6,789 bases of DNA from Hyphomicrobiales bacterium (GCA_012032065.1 JAAURV010000172.1:1-6789); one strand, 5' to 3'. Positions 1-5,902 are shown, numbered from the stretch's first letter. Made by a program: numbers and translations. The notes: a model not told the origin generated them from the letters alone.

Positions 1-94
1 TCTCGCCAGCCTACGGCGTACCCGCGCCATCTTCACCGAACCGGGTGAGGAAGGCGTGAGGAAAGCCGGCGGGACGACAGAGCCCGAGGTCGCA

Positions 95-115
95 GTTAGG
101 AGTTCACACTCCAAC
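95..115. repeat. Inverted repeat, 8-bp stem with one bulge
   Basis: GTT-A-GGAGT-TCAC-ACTCC-AAC can fold into a hairpin. GTT (95-97) pairs with AAC (113-115) and GGAGT (99-103) with ACTCC (108-112), leaving A98 bulged and a four-base loop. No T-run follows on either strand, so it is not a standard intrinsic terminator. It may be a leader structure or chance. Confidence 0.4.
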
Positions 116-215
116 GTCGGCACGGCGGCGATCATTCCTGAACCTCTCGCACGCGGAGGATGGACGGGCGATCTTGCTACGACCACGCTCAGATTTCCTT
201 TCTGTCACAAGCCAA

Positions 216-231
216 TGCGGAATACCCCGCA
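216..231. repeat. Inverted repeat TGCGG-AATACC-CCGCA
   Basis: A perfect 5-bp stem (216-220 with 227-231) and a six-base loop lie about 55 bases before the start of the small gene at 285. It adjoins the ACACGTGT palindrome. No T-run follows on either strand. Its role is unknown, and a 5-bp stem in GC-rich DNA can arise by chance. Confidence 0.35.
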
Positions 232-247
232 GTCACACGTGTTGCTG
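230..247. repeat. Imperfect 18-bp palindrome centred on ACACGTGT
   Basis: The sequence has dyad symmetry: a perfect 8-bp core ACACGTGT (235-242) is flanked by CAG (230-232) and CTG (245-247), with two mismatched positions per arm. An interrupted palindrome of this size upstream of a start codon is the form a dimeric repressor site often takes. No regulator is identified, and the operator role is inference. Confidence 0.3.
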
Positions 248-253
248 ACGGCT

Positions 254-269
254 CCCGGCACGGGCCGGG
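254..269. repeat. GC-rich hairpin before the small gene's ribosome site
   Basis: CCCGGC (254-259) pairs perfectly with GCCGGG (264-269) around an ACGG loop. The stem ends four bases before the AGGAGGA at 274-280. In a + strand transcript it would sit against the ribosome-binding site and could influence translation. On the minus strand no T-run follows, so it is not a clear terminator for the pyr transcript. Confidence 0.4.
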
Positions 270-273
270 GAAC

Positions 274-280
274 AGGAGGA
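274..280 (+). promoter_or_regulatory. Shine-Dalgarno of the small gene
   Basis: AGGAGGA lies four bases before the ATG at 285. It is close to the ideal anti-16S complement, and is the main reason to accept this start and to regard the small frame as a real gene. Confidence 0.6.
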
Positions 281-284
281 CCCC

Positions 285-506
285 ATGGCCACCACCGACA
301 GCACTCACCACACCGGCGCCCACACCGGCGCCGACTGGTACTCCTCCACCCACATCGACGTCGTCGCCACGCGATTCGACATCTGGGTGGACGGCCAGCA
401 AGGCGAAGCGGAGTTACTGGCTGGCGCATTCCGCCGCTCGCTGGAACTGGCCGCCGAGCACGGCTGCCAGCAGCGTTTCCATGTCCCCTCCCTGAACGCT
501 CAATGA
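285..506 (+). CDS. Small hypothetical protein, 73 aa
   Basis: I do not recognise this protein. The start is an ATG preceded at four bases by AGGAGGA. Third codon positions are mostly G or C, which supports this frame over the longer overlapping + frames that encode Arg/Pro/His-rich low-complexity sequence. The first ~18 residues are polar and rich in Thr, His, Gly and Ala, with an HTGAHTGA repeat. Residues ~19-40 look like mixed strand (SSTHIDVVATRFDIWVDG). Residues ~40-60 (EAELLAGAFRRSLELAAEHG) look like an amphipathic helix. There is no signal peptide, membrane segment or Cys cluster; one Cys lies near residue 61. The gene converges on the dihydroorotase-like gene and the two ends overlap by seven bases. 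Its leader holds inverted repeats. It could be a cytosolic regulator or accessory protein, but no function can be assigned. Confidence 0.55.
   Translation: MATTDSTHHTGAHTGADWYSSTHIDVVATRFDIWVDGQQGEAELLAGAFRRSLELAAEHGCQQRFHVPSLNAQ
309..332. repeat. Two tandem copies of a 12-bp unit
   Basis: CACACCGGCGCC occurs twice head to tail (309-320 and 321-332), inside the start of the small gene. Being 12 bases long it keeps frame and gives the repeated peptide HTGA-HTGA. It is a short in-frame duplication, prone to slippage, with no evident separate role. Confidence 0.8.
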
Positions 507-1810
507 GAGTAGGCGTAAACCGTGCGCCCGGCAACGACGGTCTCGACCACCCGGCCTTCGAGAGTGCGATGTTCGTGCGGCGTGTTCTTGGAGCGCGACC
601 GCATCAGGCGGTCTTCCACCTTCCAGCTGCGATTGAGATCGGCGAGCGCGAAGTCGGCCGGCGCCCCCGGAGCGAGCCTGCCGGACTCGAGCCCCAGGAT
701 CGCGGCGGGTTTGGAAGACATTGCATCGACCAACCGTGCGAGTGGCAGATCGCCCTGATGATAAAGACCGAGACCCGCCGAAAACATCGTTTCAAGACCC
801 ACCGCGCCGAATGCAGCTTCGGCGAAGGGCAGCCGCTTCGTGTCGGCGCTTTGCGGATCGTGTGAGGATACAATCACGTCAATCGTGCCATCGGACACGC
901 CGCCAACCAGCGCGCTGCGGTCATCTTCAGTGCGAAGCGGCGGCGACAGTTTGAAGAACGTCCGATAAGCTCCGATATCGGTTTCGTTGAGTGTCAGATG
1001 GTGGATCGACACGCCGCAGGTGACAGGCAACCCCTTCGCCTTCGCCGCGCGCACCACCTCAAGCGAGGCCGCGCAGGAGATCTGCGATGCATGATAGGGT
1101 GCGCCTGTCATCTCCACGAGGCGGAGATCGCGCTCCAGCATGATGGTTTCGGCGGCGGAAGGCATGCCTGAGAGGCCTAAACGGCTCGCCATTTCGCCGG
1201 CATTCATGACGCCGGTCGAAAGTGTGGGCTCCTCCACGTGCTGCACCACCAGCATGCCGAAATCCTTGGCATAAGCGAGCGCCCGCCTGAACACATTGGC
1301 ATTGACGACCGCCTTCACCGCATCGGTCACGGCGACGGCACCCGCTTCCTTCAGCGCGCCGATCTCCGACATAAGTTCACCGGCAAGTCCCTTGGTGATT
1401 GCCGCCATGGGAGCCACTCGAACAAGGGCCGTATCGCGGGCGCGCCGCAGGATGAAATCGACGATCGCCGCATCGTCGATCACCGGCTGGGTATTCGGCA
1501 TGACAATCATGGTGGTGACGCCACCCGCCGCCGCGGCTTCGGAGGCGCTGGCGAGCGTTTCCCGGTATTCGTTCCCGGGCTCGCCGGTGAACACGCGCAT
1601 GTCGACAAGCCCTGGGAAAAGCGTCAGGCCCGCGCAGTCGAAGGTTACGGCTCCAACGCCGGCATTCTCCCTTGTGACATTCGGTCCAACCGCCAGGATC
1701 CAGCCGTCTTCAATGAGAACGCCGCCACGTCCATCGAACCCCTGCGCGGGTGCTACAATGTGTGCATTGAGGTACGCCTTGCGTTGCGAAGTTTGGCGGG
1801 CGGCGATCAT
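500..1810 (-). CDS. pyrX: Dihydroorotase-like protein PyrX/PyrC', probably non-catalytic
   Basis: This 436-residue amidohydrolase-fold protein is clearly of the dihydroorotase family and would usually be annotated pyrC. Active enzymes carry a metal-binding HxH in a DxHxHxREPG motif; here residues 70-79 read DMRVFTGEPG, so both His are replaced (R72, F74). The later metal His is Q243 (HASQIS, 240-245), and the catalytic Asp of the TDHAPH motif is S316 (SSHDPQ). H191 and the D163 region remain. Pseudomonas PyrC' is a known inactive homologue needed to assemble active PyrB, and I infer that role here. A catalytic dihydroorotase should then lie elsewhere in the genome. The ATG overlaps the pyrB stop (ATGA), and GGAGG lies six bases before it (1817-1821). 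The C-terminus (VVAGRTVY) is intact. No terminator follows. Confidence 0.9.
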   Translation of the reverse strand: MIAARQTSQRKAYLNAHIVAPAQGFDGRGGVLIEDGWILAVGPNVTRENAGVGAVTFDCAGLTLFPGLVDMRVFTGEPGNEYRETLASASEAAAAGGVTTMIVMPNTQPVIDDAAIVDFILRRARDTALVRVAPMAAITKGLAGELMSEIGALKEAGAVAVTDAVKAVVNANVFRRALAYAKDFGMLVVQHVEEPTLSTGVMNAGEMASRLGLSGMPSAAETIMLERDLRLVEMTGAPYHASQISCAASLEVVRAAKAKGLPVTCGVSIHHLTLNETDIGAYRTFFKLSPPLRTEDDRSALVGGVSDGTIDVIVSSHDPQSADTKRLPFAEAAFGAVGLETMFSAGLGLYHQGDLPLARLVDAMSSKPAAILGLESGRLAPGAPADFALADLNRSWKVEDRLMRSRSKNTPHEHRTLEGRVVETVVAGRTVYAYSH

Positions 1811-2769
1811 GCATTGCCTCCGCCGGGCATGTTGCGCGAGAGCGCGTCAAGCACGGCCATGCGCACGGCAACGCCCATCTCCACCTGCTCGCGGATCACC
1901 GACTGCGCGCCGTCCGCCACGTTCGAGTCGATTTCGATGCCACGGTTCATGGGCCCCGGATGCATGACAAGCGCGTCGTGTTTTGCCGCGCCAAGCTTTG
2001 CTTCGTCGAGGCCGAAGAAGCGGTAATATTCGCGGCTCGATGGAATGAACGCGCCGGCCATGCGTTCGAGCTGAAGCCGCAGCATCATTACGACGTCGGC
2101 ATTGTGAAGCCCATCGGCCATGTTGCGGTGAACCTCGACTCCGAAATTACCGATGCCCGAGGGCAGCAGGGTCGAAGGCGCGACGACACGCACCCGCGCG
2201 CCCAGTTTGTTGAGCAGATGAATGTTGGATCGCGCTACTCGCGAATGCAGCACATCGCCGCAGATCGCGACAATCAAACCTTCAATGTGATGTTTCCGCC
2301 TCCGGATGGTCAGCGCATCGAGCAGGGCTTGGGTCGGGTGCTCATGCTGGCCATCGCCCGCGTTGATGACCGCACAGCTCACTTTCTGTGCGAGCAGTTC
2401 CACCGCGCCCGAGGACTGATGCCGCACCACGAGGAAGTCCGGATGCATGGCGTTGATGGTCATGGCGGTGTCGAGCAGTGTCTCGCCCTTCGAGACGGCC
2501 GATGTCGAGATCGCCATGTTCATGACGTCCGCGCCCAGCCGCTTGCCGGCAATCTCGAAGGAGCTTTGCGTGCGGGTCGAAGCCTCGAAGAAGAGGTTCA
2601 CCTGGGTGCGGCCCTGAAGCCTGGTTTCGCGCTTGTCGATCTGGCGGCCGATTTCGACGTAGGCGTCGGCGAGATCGAGAAGCCTCACGCATTCCTCCGC
2701 CGAAATGTCGGAGATCGCCAACAGATGCTGGCTTGCGATGAGGGGAGGGCGTCGCTCTGGCGCGGTCAT
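1807..2769 (-). CDS. pyrB: Aspartate carbamoyltransferase catalytic subunit
   Basis: PyrB condenses carbamoyl phosphate with L-aspartate to N-carbamoyl-L-aspartate, the committed step of de novo pyrimidine synthesis, in the cytosol. With the start at 2769 it has 320 residues, usual for the family. Visible motifs are the carbamoyl-phosphate loop FFEASTRT (60-67), SKGE with K94, RH at 116-117, HPTQ (144-147), HSR with R177, MLRLQ with R231, and the C-terminal HPGP (270-273). No key residue appears lost. The stop overlaps the PyrX start by four bases, fitting a coupled pair forming one complex; no pyrI-type regulatory chain is present. The ATG at 2769 gives the usual N-terminus before HLLAISDIS but lacks a clear Shine-Dalgarno. 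A TTG at 2817 would add 16 residues and is less likely. Confidence 0.95.
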   Translation of the reverse strand: MTAPERRPPLIASQHLLAISDISAEECVRLLDLADAYVEIGRQIDKRETRLQGRTQVNLFFEASTRTQSSFEIAGKRLGADVMNMAISTSAVSKGETLLDTAMTINAMHPDFLVVRHQSSGAVELLAQKVSCAVINAGDGQHEHPTQALLDALTIRRRKHHIEGLIVAICGDVLHSRVARSNIHLLNKLGARVRVVAPSTLLPSGIGNFGVEVHRNMADGLHNADVVMMLRLQLERMAGAFIPSSREYYRFFGLDEAKLGAAKHDALVMHPGPMNRGIEIDSNVADGAQSVIREQVEMGVAVRMAVLDALSRNMPGGGNA

Positions 2770-2794
2770 CAAAGCGGGCTGATTAGGGGGGAAC

Positions 2795-2813
2795 GGCCCG
2801 AACCGCAAGGGCC
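2795..2813. repeat. Inverted repeat just upstream of pyrB
   Basis: GGCCC (2795-2799) and GGGCC (2809-2813) flank a nine-base spacer in the 66-base gap before pyrB. In the pyr transcript the stem would lie about 25-45 bases before the PyrB start. It is followed by a C-run rather than a T-run, so it does not look like an intrinsic attenuator. It is the only visible structure in the only real gap of this gene block. Confidence 0.35.
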
Positions 2814-2835
2814 TCAAAAACCTTGTGGATTTCGT

Positions 2836-3762
2836 CTATCCCCGGAAGGCCAAAACCACTGGAATGGTGATCGCCGCGAAGATCACCTGCAGGGTAAGGG
2901 CGTTTGCGACAAGCGCTGCATCGCCGCCCATGCGCTTGGCCAAAACATAGGCGCCGGAGCCGGTCGGAACCGCGCCGCAAAGCATGGCAACCGCCGCTGC
3001 TTCGCCCGAAACGCCCAAGATCATCAGCCAAAGCGCCATGACGGCCGGCATGACCAGCAATTTGAGCGCAGTCGCCACCACAACGGGCGCAAGAGACGAC
3101 ATCGCTTCGCCGATCCTCAGTCCCGCGCCCACCGTGAGCAGGGCCAGACCAAGTGCGCCCTTGCCGATCATATCGAGCGCCTGCAGCGGGATGGTCGGCA
3201 TGGTCAGCCCCGTCAGTTGCCAGGCCACGCCGCCCAGCGAGGAAAACACGAACGGATTGGCGGCGAGCGATTTCAGCATGGCGCCGATCCTCACCTCCCG
3301 CGGCGAGGCATGAGTGGCGAGCACCCAGACGCAGATGATGTTGAGCAGGGGAGTCATGGCTGCCGCGCTCACCGCACCAAGCGCCAGTGCGCCCGGCCCA
3401 AAGTAGATCGGGATGATGGCGAAGGCGATGAATGTGTGCCAGCGGATCGCGCCCTGGAACAGGCTGGTGAATTGCGGCCCGTCAATCTTCAATGCGTTCG
3501 AAACCGGCTTGCGGAAGACAAGGAGAAGCGCCGCCATGGTGATGACCGCCAGCATCATCGCCAGCGCCATCCGCGCCACCGGCACGTTGGAGAAGTCCGC
3601 CGCCGCGATTTCCTTGAAGATAATCGCCGGAAAGAGAACGAAGTAGCATACGTGGTCGACCGCGTCCCAATGATCCGCGCCGATCAAGCCGGATCGGCGC
3701 AGCAGAAACCCGGCAAGGATCACCGCGAAGACGGGAACTAGCGCCAGGAATGCCGCGGTCAT
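2836..3762 (-). CDS. AEC-family membrane permease (second of a tandem pair)
   Basis: This 308-residue inner-membrane protein belongs to the auxin efflux carrier (AEC/Mem_trans) family. Bacterial members include carriers of malate, malonate and related carboxylates, but the substrate cannot be read from sequence. About ten hydrophobic segments are visible, arranged as two halves around a polar loop near residues 150-168. Family-like motifs are FPAIIF (44-49), FQGAIRW (102-108), NPF (169-171) and GAVPTGSGAYVLAKRMGGD (263-281). The ATG overlaps the stop of the neighbouring permease gene (ATGA, 3759-3762). The frame is open further upstream, but that extension is Arg/Gly-rich and antigenic-looking rather than membrane-like, so it is rejected. 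The gene lies 66 bases before pyrB in the same direction, so co-transcription is likely. It is a diverged paralogue of its neighbour. Confidence 0.88.
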   Translation of the reverse strand: MTAAFLALVPVFAVILAGFLLRRSGLIGADHWDAVDHVCYFVLFPAIIFKEIAAADFSNVPVARMALAMMLAVITMAALLLVFRKPVSNALKIDGPQFTSLFQGAIRWHTFIAFAIIPIYFGPGALALGAVSAAAMTPLLNIICVWVLATHASPREVRIGAMLKSLAANPFVFSSLGGVAWQLTGLTMPTIPLQALDMIGKGALGLALLTVGAGLRIGEAMSSLAPVVVATALKLLVMPAVMALWLMILGVSGEAAAVAMLCGAVPTGSGAYVLAKRMGGDAALVANALTLQVIFAAITIPVVLAFRG

Positions 3763-4694
3763 TGCAGCGCCTGCGCCAGCATGATGATCAGCGGGATCGA
3801 GAAGAACGAAACCATGGTCTGCATCGAAACCGTCGCCGCCACGAGAGGCGCGTCGCCGCCCAACTGCCGCGCCAACACATAAGCGCTCATGGCCGTTGGC
3901 ACTGCTGCGCAGACCATGCAGGCCACGAAAGCCGAGCCGGAAACGCCCGTCACCAAACTCCAGGCGAACACGAGTAGCGGCGTGCCAATCAACTTCAAGA
4001 CCGTCCCAATCCAAACGGGGGGCGTGAGATTGAAACGCTCGCCGGTGTAAAGGCCGGCCCCCACCATCAACAGGCCGCTGCCGATGGCGGCGCCCCCCAG
4101 CATTCCAAGCCCGGTCATGACTGGCGTGTAGATCGAAATGCCGGCGAAGTTGATCGCAAGGCCCAGCGCCGTCGCCCAGATGAAGGGGTTGCGGAACACG
4201 ACGTAGATGGTCTCGCGCGGCGTGAGTCTTCGGCCGCCCGCGTTCTGCGCCACGACCGCCACCGCCATGATGTTGGCGAGCGGCACCAGCGCGCCGATGA
4301 TTACCGCCACCAGTGCTACACCGTCATCGCCGTAGAGTTTTGCGAGGATGGGAAGTGCTATGAAGCCGTTCCAGCGGACCGCGCCCTGGAATAACGAGGA
4401 GAAGGCCGGACCCTCGATCGAAAGCATCGACATGATCTGGCGCCTCGCGGCGATGAGTCCCAGCGCCATGGTGAGAAACGCGGCAATCATTGTGAACGCC
4501 ACTGCCGTTAGCGGCAGCTTCGCGATTTCCGAGCGGATCATGGTGTCGAGCAGGATGGCCGGAAAGAACACCCAATAGCCAAGCTTCTCGATTCCGCGCC
4601 ACATATCCTCGGGGATCACGTTCCGCGCCCGCAAGCCGAAGCCGAGCGCAATCAGCAGGAACACCGGCAACAGACTTTCGAACGACGCCATCAT
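3759..4694 (-). CDS. AEC-family membrane permease (first of a tandem pair)
   Basis: This 311-residue inner-membrane carrier is of the same AEC family as the gene after it. The two align without shift at the shared core: FPAILL (44-49), FQGAVRW (102-108), RNPF (168-171) and CAAVPTAMSAYVLARQLGGD (262-281). This points to an old tandem duplication. They differ in likely pore positions (RWNGFIA here, RWHTFIA in the other; PTAMSAY against PTGSGAY), so the substrates may differ. AEC proteins are secondary transporters, often of organic acids; the cargo is unknown here. Two ATGs in a row (4694, 4691) are possible starts; the first overlaps the ruvX stop by four bases and the second by one. No Shine-Dalgarno is evident, so translation probably depends on coupling to ruvX. 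Confidence 0.88.
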   Translation of the reverse strand: MMASFESLLPVFLLIALGFGLRARNVIPEDMWRGIEKLGYWVFFPAILLDTMIRSEIAKLPLTAVAFTMIAAFLTMALGLIAARRQIMSMLSIEGPAFSSLFQGAVRWNGFIALPILAKLYGDDGVALVAVIIGALVPLANIMAVAVVAQNAGGRRLTPRETIYVVFRNPFIWATALGLAINFAGISIYTPVMTGLGMLGGAAIGSGLLMVGAGLYTGERFNLTPPVWIGTVLKLIGTPLLVFAWSLVTGVSGSAFVACMVCAAVPTAMSAYVLARQLGGDAPLVAATVSMQTMVSFFSIPLIIMLAQALQ

Positions 4695-5152
4695 CTGAGT
4701 GAATCCAGTGCCGCCTGCAAAATCCAGGCGGCTGCCAGCTTGTCCACCACTTGGGCACGCCTGGCGCGCGAGGCATCGGCGCCGATCAGCATCCGCTCCA
4801 CCGCCGCGGTCGACAGCCGCTCGTCCCAGAACACGATGGGGATCGGCGTCAGTTTGGAAAGATTGCGGGCAAAACCGCGGGTCGACTGGGCGCGGGGGCC
4901 TTCGCTGCCATCCATGTTGAGGGGCAGGCCGAGTACGAACAGTCCGACATTTTCCCGCCCCGCAAGCTCGAGCAGGCGCGCCGCGTCGGCGGTGAATTTG
5001 CCGCGGGCGATGGTTTCGAGCGGCGTTGCGATCGAGCGCGTCAAATCGCTCGTCGCCAGCCCGATGGTCTTGGCGCCGAGGTCAAGCGACATCAAACGGG
5101 TCTTTGGTGCGAGCGCGGATACGGCGTCGAGAAGGGCCAAGGAAGAATTCAT
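4691..5152 (-). CDS. ruvX: RuvX/YqgF family putative pre-16S rRNA nuclease
   Basis: This 153-residue cytosolic protein has the RNase H-like YqgF fold. The family was first described as a Holliday junction resolvase and is now linked mainly to 16S rRNA 5' end maturation. Motifs are SLDLGAKTIGLATSD (22-36, with D24), GLPLNMDGSEGPRA (75-88), DERLST (110-115, with E111) and VDKLAAAWILQ (136-146, with D137). The three acidic residues expected for metal binding are present. Length fits rhizobial members, which carry a short N-terminal extension. The ATG at 5152 lacks an obvious Shine-Dalgarno; the next Met (21) sits at the fold's first strand and is too late. It is the first gene of the minus block, divergent from the acetyltransferase gene, with an ATGA overlap to the permease that follows. 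Confidence 0.92.
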   Translation of the reverse strand: MNSSLALLDAVSALAPKTRLMSLDLGAKTIGLATSDLTRSIATPLETIARGKFTADAARLLELAGRENVGLFVLGLPLNMDGSEGPRAQSTRGFARNLSKLTPIPIVFWDERLSTAAVERMLIGADASRARRAQVVDKLAAAWILQAALDSLR

Positions 5153-5218
5153 GTGAGGTTTGACCTATCTCATTCACGTCTTCGCGGCAAAGCGCTATGT
5201 TGCGCACGGAGGTCCGCC
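5153..5218. promoter_or_regulatory. Divergent spacer, probable promoter region for both blocks
   Basis: These 66 bases separate ruvX (minus) from the acetyltransferase gene (+). They are the only place in the window where both blocks can start, so promoters for each are expected here. A TTGACC at 5160-5165 resembles a + strand -35 element, but no fitting -10 lies 16-18 bases beyond it. On the minus strand TTGCCG followed about 17 bases later by TAGGTC is weak. No exact boxes are therefore claimed. Confidence 0.4.
5208..5212 (+). promoter_or_regulatory. Shine-Dalgarno of the acetyltransferase gene
   Basis: GGAGG lies six bases before the ATG at 5219. It decides the start, since the same frame is open far upstream through the antisense of ruvX. 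Confidence 0.75.
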
Positions 5219-5902
5219 ATGAGCCAGCCCCGAGGTCCCGCCGTCGATCCCATGCCGCCCGGCCACGCGCCGGATCAGCGGCCGCTTCACGGCCATTGGG
5301 TGAAATTGCTTCCCGTCTCGGTCGAGCATCACGGCCGCGATCTCTTCCACTCCTTCTACGGCAGCGATCCTCATGGCCATGTCTGGACCTATATGGGTTA
5401 TGGCCCCTTCGGCTCGGAAGTGGATTTCCTATCCTGGCTGGAAGACCGGGAGGCATCCCGCGATCCGTGGTTCTACGCCTTCGTCAACCGCGCCACCGGC
5501 AAGGCCTGCGGCATGGGCGCGTTCATGCGGCTCGACACGGCCAATGGCGTGATCGAGATCGGCAACATCTGGATGTCGCCGGCGCTTCAACGCACCCGCG
5601 AGGCAACCGAAGCCGTCTTCCTGATGATCCGCCACTGCTTCGACGATCTGGGCGTGCGCCGTCTCGAATGGAAGTGCGATGCGCACAATGCCCCCTCGCG
5701 CCGCGCCGCGGACCGTTTCGGATTCACCTTCGAGGGCATCTTCCGCCAGCACCTGATCGTCAAGGGCCGCAATCGCGATACCGCCTGGTATGCGATGATC
5801 GACAAGGACTGGCATCGCATCCGCGAAGGCTTCGAAGCCTGGCTCAAGAGCGACAATTTCGACGATCACGGCCGGCAGAAAGCCAAGTTGCGGCTCGCCT
5901 AG
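5219..5902 (+). CDS. GNAT-family N-acetyltransferase (RimJ/RimL-like)
   Basis: This 227-residue cytosolic protein fits the GNAT acyltransferases, which move an acetyl group from acetyl-CoA to an amine. The core lies at about 84-195: WFYAFVNRATGKACGMGAF (84-102) forms early strands, IEIGNIWMSPALQRTREATEA (112-132) covers the central strand and the CoA-binding turn and helix, and NAPSRRAADRFGFTFEGIFRQ (157-177) is the conserved C-terminal helix and strand. RNRDTAWYAMIDKDW (184-198) closes the fold. The CoA turn is QRTREA rather than the classic QxxGxG/A, as in some RimJ-like branches. The first ~25 residues are Pro/His-rich and probably disordered. The substrate is unknown: an amino acid, antibiotic, ribosomal protein or other amine. 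It lies 44 bases before gatC, so co-transcription is plausible but need not mean a shared function. Confidence 0.85.
   Translation: MSQPRGPAVDPMPPGHAPDQRPLHGHWVKLLPVSVEHHGRDLFHSFYGSDPHGHVWTYMGYGPFGSEVDFLSWLEDREASRDPWFYAFVNRATGKACGMGAFMRLDTANGVIEIGNIWMSPALQRTREATEAVFLMIRHCFDDLGVRRLEWKCDAHNAPSRRAADRFGFTFEGIFRQHLIVKGRNRDTAWYAMIDKDWHRIREGFEAWLKSDNFDDHGRQKAKLRLA

Larger units (their letters stand above)
1..284. other. Left-edge region with no supported gene
   Basis: No gene is called in these 284 bases. All three + strand frames are open at the left edge. Two close at once, at TGA 46-48 and TGA 57-59, so the last few codons of an upstream gene could lie here, but the encoded tails are too short to recognise. 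On the minus strand an ATG at 31-29 begins an Arg-rich stretch (MARVRRRLAR) that leaves the window, so a minus gene starting here is also possible. The stretch holds several inverted repeats, listed separately, which cluster toward the small gene at 285. No tRNA fold, intrinsic terminator with a T-run, or convincing -35/-10 pair is visible. Confidence 0.5.

Noticed and set aside
254..269. Terminator of the pyr transcript
   Set aside because: The stem is strong, but no T-run follows it on the minus strand.
309..332. Start of a repeat array or CRISPR
   Set aside because: Only two 12-base units without spacers, in frame inside a coding region.
56..865. 269-codon open + strand frame across the left region and the pyrX end
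   Set aside because: The product is Arg/His/Pro-rich and low in complexity. The small frame at 285-506 has the ribosome site and better codon pattern, and the rest is antisense to pyrX.
2795..2813. Intrinsic terminator or attenuator before pyrB
   Set aside because: In transcript direction the stem is followed by a C-run, not a T-run; kept only as an inverted repeat.
1960..3741. 593-codon open + strand frame opposite pyrB and a permease gene
   Set aside because: It is rich in Arg, His, Gln and Asp, has no recognisable domain, and lies fully antisense to two clear genes. Such frames are common in GC-rich DNA.
3763..4014. 84-residue N-terminal extension of the second permease
   Set aside because: It is polar and Arg/Gly-rich, lies over the first permease gene, and the ATG at 3762 gives the standard first membrane segment.
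4751..5218. Longer N-terminus for the acetyltransferase
   Set aside because: The frame is open but antisense to ruvX, and the strong GGAGG at 5208-5212 marks the ATG at 5219.
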